Source: Tethya wilhelma
Taxonomy: Eukaryota; Porifera; Demospongiae; Tethyida; Tethyidae
Direction of reading: 5' to 3'
Length of the DNA: 64,000 bases
NCBI GenBank assembly: GCA_964030475.1
Contig: CAXIPT010000001.1
Location: forward strand, 4,976,995 to 5,040,994
This document shows positions 1 to 19,665 of the stretch, one piece after another. Under the pieces are notes generated by a model, which worked only from the letters and a program-made list of their open reading frames with translations, searched no databases and was not told where the DNA came from. The stretch's first letter is position 1. Each line of letters begins with the position of its first letter. Both the position numbers and the translations under genes were made by a program.

Positions 1-91
1 GTGGAGTCTCAACTCTCAAGTGCAATCTTAATGGGTGGAGTTTGTGTTCAAAGTAAACAGAGAACAGGAGACAGAGTTAGAGGAGAGAGAA

Positions 92-711
92 ATGCCACTG
101 CCTAAGAACCTCCCCAAGGCTGGCCGAGGAGATGGGAGGCCGCCTTCTTCTTCTGTCCAACCATCAAACAAAGAGAACGAGTCAAATGGAGTGGTACTGG
201 CCCATAGATACAAGATGGAACACAAACTGGGCAGTGGGGCCTTTGGTTGTGCCTACCTAGTGGAAGACCTCAAGGCCAACAATGAGAGGTATAGTATAGA
301 CTTCTAAATCCAACTAGCTAGCATGATCACATATTCTGGAAGCTGGGATGTTAGAGAGGAGTCTGAGAATGTAAACTTTTTTTTATCTTTGTTGTGCTCT
401 ACATTTTCATGTATTCATGTGATATTTGTATTCATGGTTCAAACAGGAAAGTTTTGAAGCAGATTGTTGTTGCTGAACTTCAGCCGGATGAGACTGTGGA
501 TGCAGTAAGGGAAGCACGTCTTTTAGCAAAGGTGATTTATTATCTAGTAACATCACTTGTGGGTCTACATGAAATCTAATGTGTTTCACCCCATCCAGTT
601 GGATCACCCTTCCATCGTGAAGTTTCACGACAGTTTCATGGAGAAAGACTTCTTCTGCATCATCACAGAATACTGTGAGGTTGGTGATGCATGGCCCTTT
701 GGTCTGTATGG

Positions 712-751
<40 letters not shown>

Positions 752-3700
752 CATGTGTGTGTGTGTGTGTGTGAGAGAGAGAGTGGATGCAGCCAGGTGT
801 GCATGTCTGTGTGTCAAAGTAAAATTGATACTCCATTCAGTGAGTACATTCCTTGCAACCACTGACCGCTACATTTTCATCTTCAAAGCATATTTGTTAA
901 CTTACTTTTATTGCATAATTCATGAGTGTAATTTTCACTATGTAGTAGGATTCAGGTTAAATTTTGGTGTAAACGCTAACAGTTGGTGTTCAAGTGTGAG
1001 CATGTGCCCCTTTGGTCATCTCATGAAATGCACACAATTTTAATGTGTATGTTCAACCAATTAGTATTCTCTCTTATGCAGGGTGGTGATTTAGATGCCA
1101 AGATCTGCCAATGGAGGAATGCTGGAAAGATGTTTGAAGAGTCTCTCATCCTTGATTGGTTCATCCAGCTCACCACGGCCGTGAAATACATTCACGAGAG
1201 AAGAGTACTCCATCGAGACCTGAAGACAAGGTGTGTGTGTGTGTGTCCTTTGTGTTATTCTCTCCTTACATGCTGATCTTGACATCCCTCCTTTCTTTGC
1301 CACAGAAACATATTCCTAAAGAACAACCTGGTGAAGCTTGGTGACTTTGGTATCTCGCGTATCCTGATGGGTACCTCGGATCTTGCCACTACATTCACTG
1401 GTACTCCTTACTACATGAGCCCAGAGGTACTCAAGCACGATGGCTACAACGCCAAGTCAGATGTGTGGTCACTTGGAGTGGTGCTCTATGAGCTTTGCAC
1501 GCTACAACATGCCTTCCAGGGACAGGTAAGAATGCAAAATGGATGTTTAATACCAGAAAGTGGTTTCGTTGTAGCCTTGCCTCCCTATAATGTCCATATG
1601 AGTATCTGATTTCTTGTCATCATGTGCAATCACATTGTGGGAGGGCCCAGGAATGATGATACTTTGGTTGAGTACTTGAAATGATTGTTGTTTTTGAATC
1701 TCTTTCAGAATATAATGGCAGTGATGTATAAGATAGTTGAAGGGGAACAACCACGGCTACCCGATCACTTTACTCCACAACTTAGAGACCTCTTCTTGAG
1801 GTAGAGAACTAGGCGTCACATTTTTTCCTTTTGCTTGTTTCCCATTTATTATGTCCTAGATCTCCCTCCATGCACACACACACACAGGATTCTTGATAAA
1901 GATCCTTCAAAGAGACCTACTGCAGTGGAAATATTACAGGAACAGTTCATTCAGCAAAGAATGCATGTAAGTTCGACAACCATACATTTTATTGTGCAAC
2001 GAAATCTGATTGTCTCTGTGTTCAGAATCTACGGGGTAAGATGTCAATGAGGATGGCATCATCCAATAGTGTAGCAGAAGAAGCAGAGGCAATTGCAAGA
2101 GCTCTGTGAGTAATTCTCACTGCAATACACACATATAATATAGAGTGTTTTGAGTTTATTAATTTGACGTCCTTTACCATACACAACTTACCCCACAGGA
2201 GTCCTGTCAAAAAGAAAAACTTGATGCAAGATGATAAATCATTAACACCAAGGTACAACATAGTGTATGGACTTTGTGTGTTTGATATTAAACGAAATGG
2301 TTGATACTCTCTAGGGAAAGAATGCAGCTTAGGAAGAGACAAAAAGCCGACCAAGAGGCAGAAAAGAGGAAAAAGATGGCGGTAGAAAATTTCAGCGAAG
2401 GACAAAAGAGGTTCAAAGATCAGAAAAAGAAGCAGACAAGAGTTGTTCCTCCGTGGGTAGAGGAGCACCCCGATGTGTTCAACGATCCCAACTTCTCCAT
2501 CACTCAGTTGGACAGCGTGAATACCCACACGAACCCTGACCTCTCAGAGACAGCTGGCTCAACAATGGACATGTCGATGAGCAGCAGTGACCACCCACAG
2601 CCAGGTGGATATGGAGAGCCTTACATTGCATGGGTAAGGATAAGGGGGGTATAGTGTTTGAGCTGGTCATTTTGTGATCAAATGGCCATGCAAGTTTTAG
2701 TTGTAGATATGTCTTTATGTCAATTCAGGGACTTGTAGGTAAAAAATAAAGATAAGACCCTAATTTTATTATTCCAGAAAGAGTTATTAATAAAACAGTT
2801 ATATTTATAGCAGTGTACTCAATAACTCTCTTTCTGTCAATGCAGGGGACTCCAAGAAGACAGGCTGATCCTAACGTGTACAGTGGTAGCAATAATGACA
2901 GTGGTATCAACAGTACAGTGGGACCAGGGGCAACCATGAGCATGAGTGTGGAGCCATCACCGAACTATTACTCTCAAGACCTTCAACAGCAACAGCAGCA
3001 GCTGTCGACAGAGAGTGGGGTGGTGATGGTGGATGGTGGAGGGATACCAGAGGACCCTCAGCTGGCAGAGACACACTACTCCCAGTTTGAGGATTTTGAA
3101 GCTGACGAGTCAAGCTACAGTGAGTCTGAGGATGATTATGAGGCCTTCTTGGGGTACATAGAGGAGGCTCTGGAGCTACCTAATCAGCCAGGTATGAGCA
3201 TGCAGCAATACTGACACTTTGTGTGCATGACCTGCAGCCATATATTGTGTTTGAGTAGTGAGTGCATTCATTGAGGTTAGTGTAAAGTTCAGTCATTGCT
3301 TTATATGGCATCCAATCAGACTGGCATACTAACTGTCAGGCTATTGAGTGTGTATGCCTTGCACTTCATATTGTTCTCTCTCTGTCATCTGCAGTACCTA
3401 CAGAGCCATCTCACGATGAGATCTCACCATTCACTCCTTTTGCTAGAGACAAGAGAATTCAGCTGCTCAAACAGTATCCTCCCACATGAACTTTCAGAAC
3501 CAAACTCTATTATAATACCAGTTACCCCAATTACCTCAAACTAGGGACAATTCAGATGGTACAGACACAAGTTGCTGACATCCTTTAGAGCTGTAAATGT
3601 TTAACCAATACTCAATGCCACTTCCATGTAGTCAATGGGACAGGACTATGCTAATGTTGGTTAGGGTTTGTTTATTTCCCCTATGACCTCTCACTTCACT

Positions 3701-3972
3701 GTGCCACAGCATGCAGTCAAGGAAGTAGATCCATACACTTTCTTCCTTAACTCTGCTCTCTCCTTAGGCAATGTGAACAGATTTATGGGGTTGAGGGTTT
3801 CCAGGTGATCTATGAGTATCTTAGGAGAGCCCGCTACGACACTGCCATGGACGAGAGTGGGATCATGGCTGGTCTCAGGAAGATCACTGCTAATGTCAGG
3901 GACTGTTTTCTAATTGACCAGCTGGTGTTTCTAGAGAAGCAAGCTGAAGCTTTGTCCTCAGACTTTGCATAA
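92..3972 (+). CDS. NEK11: NEK11-like serine/threonine kinase, about 13 exons
   Basis: NIMA-family protein kinase, in vertebrates a cell-cycle/DNA-damage checkpoint kinase. I start at the ATG at 92; the frame is open upstream but has no earlier ATG. Readable exons: 92-288, 447-531, 599-679, 1082-1230, 1306-1525, 1709-1800, 1888-1966, about 2027-2106, 2201-2253, 2315-2634, 2847-3191, about 3393-3470 and 3768-3972. The kinase domain shows the glycine loop GSGAFG, the VLK lysine, catalytic HRDLKTRN, DFG, and a TGTPYYMSPE activation segment. After it come a basic coiled-coil (about 2315-2440; ERMQLRKRQKADQEAEKRKK), an acidic Ser/Gln-rich linker, and a C-terminal block (YEYLRRAR, DCFLIDQLVFLEKQ) that matches vertebrate NEK11 and separates it from other NEKs. 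Exon 12 borders are the least certain. The intron after exon 4 begins with a (GT)n run; the acceptor of exon 7 ends a (CA)n run. Confidence 0.9.
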
Positions 3973-4405
3973 AGAATAATCGTGTATTCACACTAGAATG
4001 TGAATGTATTTTGTGACTTTTGTCCCCTCTCATTGGTATTATTATTCACTGACAAGAATTGCTTTTTTTGTTTGTTTTTGGATGTTGTATGGACCAAATC
4101 TTAAATGTATTCATCAGAGCAATAACTGCTATTATGAACTTTGTAACATTATTAGTAGTGCTGACTAGAGCCAATTAAACCATGACCTACACTCTTAGGT
4201 CAAACACTCATACATAAAGTACACAGACAATTAAAGAACTAGAAGGTCACTGGAGGTCACTGGAGGTCAGGAATGTCATCTGCCACAAACAAACATCACA
4301 CCATACATGAACTTTGGTAGCACCCCCATATCCTTTGTCACATTATATACAGTGGATGTTATAGTTATTGAATAAATGCAGCAAATCAAACAGTATTACA
4401 TAGAG
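3973..4405. other. Intergenic, convergent 3' ends of NEK11 and GILT copy 1
   Basis: No coding potential. It should hold the 3' untranslated regions of the two convergent genes. A short local duplication (aggtcactgg repeated) lies near 4244-4269. No other structure seen. Confidence 0.6.
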
Positions 4406-5502
4406 TTACTCATTGCAAGCATTAGGTTTGTTTGCCCCAGTGTAAGCAGCACAGATCTGCTTGATGAGTCCACTGCCTTCAGCATCTTCATCGTGCTGAA
4501 ACATATGAAACAAAAAAAAGAGAGCAGTATTAAGGGTTACATTTTTCTGAATCAGATACTGGTCCTGTCACAGTATTCTGATCACCATAGACCAGCTATA
4601 TAGCTCTTTCTTTACCCTTCCATTGATGGTAATCCATGGGGTGTAATGTTGTGGAGGCTGTAGGGAGCGTGTCTCATTCCCAGCTTCCAATTCCAGTCTG
4701 GATGAATGAACAAAAAAGGATAGCCAAAAAAAGTACATGATACATTTAGCCATATCATGTCAACAACTACTAGTGATGATAGGCATCTACACATGTCAGA
4801 TCAAACTTACTTGTGACCCATCTCACCATCAGTGCAGGATTTTATTTCTTTCCAGTCGAATTTCTGTGAAACAGCACAACGTTCAGCGTTAATTAATTTC
4901 TGGTCTTCTCCATAACTGTATATACACTTCAAGAAGGGCCAGTACACATCCCTGTGGGGAGAAAACAAGCATATTATATAATTTTTAAGAGACCAGTAAG
5001 CAATTAGCCCATTGGTATAACCTTAGTAAAAACATGTACCATGGACTACATACCCTCTGGCTGTGGAATCAGAAACCCATCACATGTACACATATTACTA
5101 TACAAAGAGAGAATGACCTAGCTTACATATTAGGGTAGTAATGAAGAGCACACGCCTCAATCGTGTTCATAAGACACTCCATTTTGCCATGTTGACACTC
5201 GAAATTTCCATGGCTGGTGAATTTTGCATTACCCCAAGGCACGTAATGTAATGTGAAGATTTCTGGGATCTAAAGTAAATAACGAAATGCAGTGACTTTA
5301 CTATAATCATGAATATAATTATTTGAATTGAGATGCACACCACTGATCAACATGCCTTCATGAAAGCCTCATTCAGAGGGCTAGTGGCAAATTGAATGCA
5401 AAATGGACAGAGAGACTCTCCATAGAATCCAACCACCACTTTGTCATCTGCACCATGAAGGCACACTAACAAGGAACAGAGGATCACCAGTTTCAGAGAC
5501 AT
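4406..5502 (-). CDS. GILT-like lysosomal thiol reductase, copy 1
   Basis: Gamma-interferon-inducible lysosomal thiol reductase family: reduces disulfides of endocytosed proteins in lysosomes. Five exons read on the minus strand, about 5502-5356, 5270-5128, 4953-4810, 4699-4614 and 4495-4406. I chose the inner Met at 5502 because it starts a signal peptide (MSLKLVILCSLLVCLHG); a longer frame reaches 5556. The active-site motif is CPFC in ESLCPFC, and the family signature CQHGxxECxxNxxxxC is intact (CQHGKMECLMNTIEAC), followed by YTPWITING and a cysteine-containing tail ending NACNE. Length about 225 residues, usual for mature GILT. Exon 1 joins exon 2 in frame only through a GC donor (AAG/GCATGT). 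Tandem paralogue of copy 2 just upstream. Confidence 0.88.
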
Positions 5503-5705
5503 CTTGAAAATTTCCACGCAATCCGCGCAATTGCGCAATATGTCAATGTAGCACAATTATGGCTTCAACCTACAGGCATGCTATACAGGTACACAGCTTT
5601 GCTCAAGTCACAATTTCATTATAAAGCAGTTTTTGGAAATAAATAACCCAACACAAATCATGTATATACAAAAATATACAATGTCACGATGGAACAGTTC
5701 ATCAG

Positions 5706-7130
5706 TTACTCATTGCAAGCATCAGGTTTGTTTGCCCCAGTGTAAGCAGCACAGATCTGCTTGATGAGTCCACTACCTTCAGCATCTACATCGTGCTGAA
5801 AGATGAATAGAAACAAAAGAAGAGACAGCATTAGAGGGAAAGAGCTGGTCTATCCAACCACTGATCAGAATACTGCGACAGGACCAGCATCTGATAGAGA
5901 AAGAAGCCTACCTTTCCATTGATGGTAATCCATGGGGTGTAATGTTGTGGAGGCTGGAGGGAGCGTGTCTCATTCCCAGCTTTCAATTCCAGTCTGGATG
6001 AATGAACAAAAAAGTATAGCCACATACATAGCCATGCCAACAACAGTCGATGATGTCTGCATGGTCAAACTTACTTGTGACCCATCTCGCCATTAGTGCA
6101 AGTTTGTATTTCATCCCAGTCAAACTTTTGAGCAGTAGCACACTTTTGAGCAACTTCTATATCTTGATTTTCCCCATTACTGTACATGCACTTCAAGAAG
6201 GGCCAGTACACATCCCTGTGGGGAGAGGGAAACAAAAAACAAAAAACAAGTGGACATGATCAAGTCAGTTTAGAACCCACAGAAGATATCACTAGACAAA
6301 CAGTAGGGGACACAAATATGTGATCTTCACCAGCACCATAGAGATCTGGGTTTGATACAACCACCCATTGGAGAAGGCAGTCATGTCACACAACCACTTG
6401 CTAAGGACTGCACGGAGGTGACACTGGACTTGATTGGAGGCCAACAAACTAATTATAAGGGCTTGGCAATCACAACGCACGTAAATATTGTAATGTGACA
6501 TTTTGTTATTGCAAACAATCCCATCCGAATCAATACATACTAAGATGTACGTAATAGAGAAATATATCTCTAATATTATACAAGATGCCTGGCTGCCACT
6601 CACTGTGAGTGACAGTGCAGGACCTGTTTGCTGAAACCTGAAGTGGGGGTTGATGGGTCTGATGCATGTTCTAACCTTAGTAATAGTACCCATTACCCTC
6701 TGGCTGTGGATTCAGAAACCCAGCTTCCATGCAGTGTATGTAACTGAGAAAAGTGTGTACTTACATCTTAGGGTAATAATGAAGAGCACATGCTTCAACT
6801 GTGTTCATAAGGCACTCCATTTTGCCATGTTGACACTCAAAATTTCCATGGCTGGTGAATTTTGCATTACCCCAAGGAACATAATGTAGTGTGAAGATTT
6901 CTGGGATCTAATGTGGGAATAAACGTTGGAAATGAAGTATCATTATACATATTTCAATTGATGCACACCACTGATCAACATGCCTTTATGAAAGCCTCAT
7001 TCAGAGGGATGGTGGCGAAGTGGATACAGTCTGGACAGAGAGACTCTCCATAGAATCCAACCACCACTTTGTCATCTGCACCATGAAGGCACATAAACAA
7101 GGAACAGAGGGTCACTAATTTCAGAAACAT
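5706..7130 (-). CDS. GILT-like lysosomal thiol reductase, copy 2
   Basis: Second GILT gene, same five-exon structure as copy 1 and clearly a tandem duplicate (near-identical last two exons). Start at the Met at 7130 of a signal peptide (MFLKLVTLCSLFMCLHG). The redox motif is CPDC rather than CPFC, which may shift the redox potential; the CQHGxxECxxNxxxxC signature is read at about 6790-6850 on the minus strand. The exon-1 donor is again AAG/GCATGT (GC-AG intron). The intron between exons 2 and 3 is enlarged (about 6220-6770) and contains nothing I recognise. Head-to-head with PEPCK, 226 bp between start codons. Confidence 0.87.
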
Positions 7131-7356
7131 CTTGAAAAAACTCCCACGCAATCGCAGATAGTTCACACCTGTTAATTATCTAATCTCGTGACTAGTACTC
7201 GGCTGTTCCGCGATCCGTACACACCCCCAACCACACCTTTTGTGGGTACGTCATGTGTTCTGATTGGCTAAAAGGTGACCGTGGCACCCTCCAGAGTAAA
7301 CTTTGGCCCTCATTAACGACCACTGGACCCTCGAGAAGAGTCCAGCCCTCTTCAGG
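7131..7356. promoter_or_regulatory. Shared upstream interval GILT copy 2 / PEPCK
   Basis: 226-bp divergent interval between the two start codons. An in-frame stop (TAA at 7297) precedes the PEPCK ATG at 7357, so that ATG is the first in its reading frame. No TATA box stands out; the bidirectional promoter role is inferred from layout only. Confidence 0.4.
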
Positions 7357-9973
7357 ATGTACACGGCTTTACGGAATTTATTCACAGCGAGGTAGGTATA
7401 AATTTGTTTGAAAGAAGTCCTTTTGTTTAGTTGTGCGAATTTTTTTTTCGTTGAAGAAAGAATTGAGGTTGGTAAAGAAATCAATTTGTATCTTCACGAA
7501 AAAGAGGCGTTTTGTTTCATCCCGCGTGATCTGTTGTACTCTCTACAGAATGTCAAAAGTTCTAGGAGTGAGAAAACTTACGACCTCAGGGGTGAAGATC
7601 GAGAGTCTCGCCGCTAATATCAGAGAATTCATTGATGACCAGGTCAAAATTTGCAAGCCAGACAAGATCTACGTTTGCGATGGCACGGAAGAAGAGAACA
7701 AGGCGGTTATGAAACAACTCGAAGACGACGGACGAGCCATAAAGCTGTCTAAGTATGACAACTGGTAAGACATTTGAAACCAAGACATTTTTGTGTGATG
7801 CATGCTGGATGTCCTTTTTCCTGGGTGTAAAAACAGTCACTCAAATAAAAATTGCATTCCTGTCATATGAATGAGCTGGAGCTAAATTTTACAACATCCT
7901 GTGATCATTTGTAATTGTAATATATCTCATGCTCATTTTTTTTGTTGCAGTTATTATGCTCATACCATCCCTGAGGATACTGCACGTGTAGAGAAACAGA
8001 CCTACGTTTGCACAACAAAGAAAGAAGATGCCGTCCCCATTGCAAAGGAAGGAGTTGTGTCCAGACTGGGTAACTGGAAAGACCCAAAAGTAATGGATGC
8101 TGAGTTGGCAGAGAAATTTGATGGATGCATGAAAGGTTAGCATGCAAAACCTCTCTCTTTTTGTGCTTCCTGTTGGTTATGGGTTGCCATGTGAGTCCAG
8201 AGGTGTGCTGAGGGAGTGACAGGATGAGATAATGGTTTCTGTGTTTGCACACACTGAGAGTAATGGAGTAATTTACATACTTATATATATATATATATAA
8301 GTATGTAAATTACTCCATTACTCTCTATATATATTATATATATATGTTAGTGACTCAAAGCCAAATCTACTGTATTGTGTCAACTACTACTGTTGAATGA
8401 TTGTGTGTACTTTTGTTTGTACTCATAGGTCGTACAATGTACGTGATACCATACAGTATGGGTCCTATCGACTCTCCACTCTCCAAAATAGGCATCCAGC
8501 TCACCGATTCAGAGTATGTTGTTGCCCACATGCGCATCATGACTCGTATGGGCAAGAAAGTCCTGGATAAGCTTGGAAGCCACGAGTTTGTCAAGTGTCT
8601 CCACTCTGTTGGCCACCCTCTGGAGCCCGGGGAGAGAGATGTGCCCTGGCCATGCAATCCACAGAAGCTTGCCGTTGTGCAGTTTCCCGAGAGAAATGAG
8701 ATCAAATCGTTTGGTAGTGGATATGGTGGAAACTCACTCTTGGGAAAGAAGTGCTTTGCCTTGAGAATTGCTTCCACTCTTGCCAAGAGAGAAGGATGGC
8801 TTGCCGAACATATGTTGGTAAGTGTAGTCTTGTACTAGCACAATAATTGTTCCACCTTCATTGTTCCTTGTGATTGTTGTGCAGATCTTAGGCCTCACCA
8901 ATCCAAAAGGTGAGAAGCGCTACATTGCTGGTGCCTTTCCCAGTGCTTGCGGTAAGACCAACCTAGCCATGGTCACTCCCACTATTCCTGGCTGGAAGGC
9001 TGAGTGTGTCGGTGACGACATTGCCTGGATGAAGTTTGACAAGGACGGTCGATTGAGAGCCATCAACCCAGAGAACGGATTCTTTGGTGTAGCCCCGGGC
9101 ACGAACTACAACTCCAACCCGAATGCAATGAAGACAATCTTCCACAACACCATCTTCACCAACACAGCCAAGACCAGTGATGGTGGTGTCTACTGGGAGG
9201 GAATGGAAGCACCTGATCCCGGTGTCAAGATAACTTCGTGGCTTGGCGTTGAAAACTGGCAAGACCTTCCTGACGATGTCAAAAAGCAGAAGCCTGCTTC
9301 TCACCCCAATGCTCGATTCTGTTCTCCCACTGCTCAGTATCCCTTCTTGGATGCCAACTGGGAGAGTTCTGAGGGAGTTCCAATTGATGCCATCCTTTTT
9401 GGAGGACGTAGACCCAAAGCTGTTCCTGTTGTGTACGAGTCCTTCAACTGGACCCACGGTGTGTTTGTTGGTGCCGGGATGAAATCTGAAGCCACTGCTG
9501 CTGCTGCAGATATGAAGAAGAAAGCCATCTTGCACGATCCTTTCGCAATGAGACCATTCTTTGGCTACAGTTTCGTACAATACTTGGAGCACTGGTTGAG
9601 CTTGCAAAATCGTCCCAATGCCAAGCTTCCAAAGATCTTCCATGTCAACTGGTTCAGAAAAGACGAAAAAGGAGACTTTGTCTGGCCCGGTTTTGGTGAT
9701 AATGTTCGTGTCCTCGATTGGATCCTTCGCCGATGTGACGGGGAGGACATTGCCGAAGAGACACCCATTGGGTACGTTCCAAAGCCTGGCTCTTTGAACC
9801 TGGATGGCCTCTCGGAAGTGGACACAGAGGCTCTCTTCAAGGTCAAGAAGGAAGACCTGGAAGAGGACGTAGCAGATACAGAGCAGTACTTTGAGAACCA
9901 GTTAGCAGGAAAGTTGCCAGATCCTCTTAAAGCCGAGCTTCAAGGTCTGAAGCAACGCATTGCCAAAATGTAG
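7357..9973 (+). CDS. PCK: Phosphoenolpyruvate carboxykinase, GTP-type
   Basis: Converts oxaloacetate plus GTP to phosphoenolpyruvate, CO2 and GDP (gluconeogenesis/glyceroneogenesis). Exons 7357-7391, 7549-7765, 7951-8136, 8430-8816 and 8885-9973, total about 636 residues, close to animal PCK1/PCK2. Visible landmarks: [22 protein letters not shown], the kinase-1 loop FPSACGKTN with the GTP-type reactive Cys, [13 protein letters not shown] (metal-binding kinase-2), FGGRRP, and the NWFRKD segment. Exon 1 encodes only [11 protein letters not shown] plus two bases and joins exon 2 in frame; a second ATG at 7550 opens exon 2. The short Arg-containing, acid-free leader suggests a mitochondrial form from the first ATG and a cytosolic one from the second. 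A 70-bp perfect palindrome lies in intron 3. Confidence 0.95.
8256..8325. repeat. 70-bp perfect palindrome in PEPCK intron 3
   Basis: Every base from 8256 to 8290 pairs with its complement from 8325 back to 8291, with no loop. The centre is an (AT)n run; the outer arms are non-repetitive (gagagtaatggagtaattta and its complement). It lies wholly inside the intron before the exon at 8430. Confidence 0.95.
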
Positions 9974-10242
9974 TTCATTTGAACCTATTATATTATTGTA
10001 CCCAGCCTAGCTGACAGAGGTTTTCAGTACTGCATAGTTTCTGTTTGCAAATAATAGTGGCGCTTATTGTAATGCAATAGTTAATGTTATTTACGTTATA
10101 AATTTAACTTGTGCAATGTATGACTAATGAAAATTGAATATTTTGTTGGTTCCATTCATGAACTTGAAAAAGATAAATTGTTCACTGCTAGCATCACATC
10201 ACTCATACCTTGCTATCAAAGAAAAGAAGATCATAATATATT

Positions 10243-10280
10243 ACAAGGAGTGGGGCTCGCTTCGCTCGCCCACTCCTTGT
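10243..10280. repeat. 12-bp stem hairpin downstream of PEPCK
   Basis: Arms acaaggagtggg (10243-10254) and cccactccttgt (10269-10280) are perfect complements around a 14-nt GC-rich loop (gctcgcttcgctcg). It lies 270 bp past the PEPCK stop. Too far for a typical 3'-end signal; more likely a small mobile-element remnant. Confidence 0.7.
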
Positions 10281-10542
10281 TTGTGTATGTTTATAGGATC
10301 AGTTACTATAACTCAAACAATAGTAAGATAAAATTGATGAGCAAATTAAAGCTATTGTGTATATAATAAATATTCTTCTATGGTCAGTTGGCTTAGAATA
10401 GCTTTTGCAGTTGAAGCAACACACAACAATCACATCAATACTGGCATAAGCAATTGGAAACTCATAGGGAAGCAATGCTGCATGTGTACATGCCCTGCTT
10501 AGTGCCACTTTGCTTTGGTCAGCTCAGCAATTTACCTCACTA

Positions 10543-10700
10543 CGTGACGTCACAAACGACCCTTTTCCGACTTCCGCCATTTTTGTAATCAGCTGGCAAA
10601 GAAACTCGTTATCTGGCTAGCTGTGTTTTGTGTACAGTGACAGAGAAGCAGACTCCTAGAAGCAAAAGTTTTCCCCTCGCTACGCTTCTTTTGTGAAAGA
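10543..10700 (+). repeat. Dispersed repeat, copy 1
   Basis: About 150 bp matching, in inverted orientation and at roughly 80% identity by eye, the segment 14641-14800. Shared blocks include aactcgttatctggctagct, gaagcagactcctag and tgacgtca. No open frame. Suggests a short non-autonomous mobile element. Confidence 0.75.
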
Positions 10701-11136
10701 TTGGCTTCTCTATCACGCTTCTTTGTCGGATATATACGCCACTGGTAAGCCTTGTCAGCGATCTCAAAAAAAGTTAGCCTTACTTGTAGCGCCTGTGATT
10801 CTATCCTAGGCTAGTACTATCTAAGCTAGTTCTCCAGGTACACTTTTTATAGCTTGCATTTTTCACAGTCCAAAGAAAAAGTGGCGTTTTAGCTCGAGGT
10901 CGCATCACTTCCGGTGACCCTCCGTTACACACACACACACACACACACACGGACAAAACTTTGCTTATAATATGATATTAATTTTTTGAATGGTTAACCA
11001 TAATTACCTTGAGCAATGTATACAGTTCAGGAAAGGTGTGTAATATTTGCATGGGAGAATAAAGTACAACATACAAAATTGATGTTACTGTATGAGACAT
11101 AGTGTAACATAATATTGTGGTGGTAATGTAATACTG

Positions 11137-19320
<8,184 letters not shown>

Positions 19321-19665
19321 AACTGCAAACTCAAATACTTTGTAAAAAGCAAAGGAATCTCAGACACAGCTCTTTCACATCCTACTACACAGTTTCCCGC
19401 CTTATCCACATGTATCGCGGTAACGTCATGTGATCTATTCCCCGCCCAGTTCGTGCAGCTTGCTCGGCGCAGCGTAGCGCGCGCGGCGCACTCCATAAAT
19501 TCTTGGATCGTGTCGATTCTGTTTAGTGCAACTAGCCGAGTCGACTACAAAGTGAATCCCTATTTGGGTAATACTCATAAGATATTCTACAACTGACCAA
19601 ACAAAGGTGGACTTCCAGGTGGGCTCGATACAGAACAGAGAGTGAGTCCGTCGGTTTCATTCAAC
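19321..19665. promoter_or_regulatory. Divergent interval SPT16 / mucolipin
   Basis: 345 bp between the two start codons, with a locally GC-rich, CpG-containing core around 19450-19500. Shared promoter inferred from layout. Confidence 0.4.

Larger units (their letters stand above)
9974..11136. other. Intergenic, PEPCK 3' side to SPT16 3' side
   Basis: No coding exon recognised. Contents: PEPCK 3' untranslated region; a hairpin at 10243-10280; one copy of a dispersed repeat at 10543-10700 with a second, inverted copy inside SPT16; and a (CA)n tract at 10929-10950 followed by A/T-rich sequence. Confidence 0.6.

Noticed and set aside
6292..6693. 133-codon minus-strand frame in the GILT copy 2 intron
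   Set aside because: No family resemblance, no start context, and it falls inside an intron of a well-supported gene.
8963..9643. 226-codon frame antisense to PEPCK
   Set aside because: Shadow of the highly biased PEPCK coding exon; no recognisable protein features.
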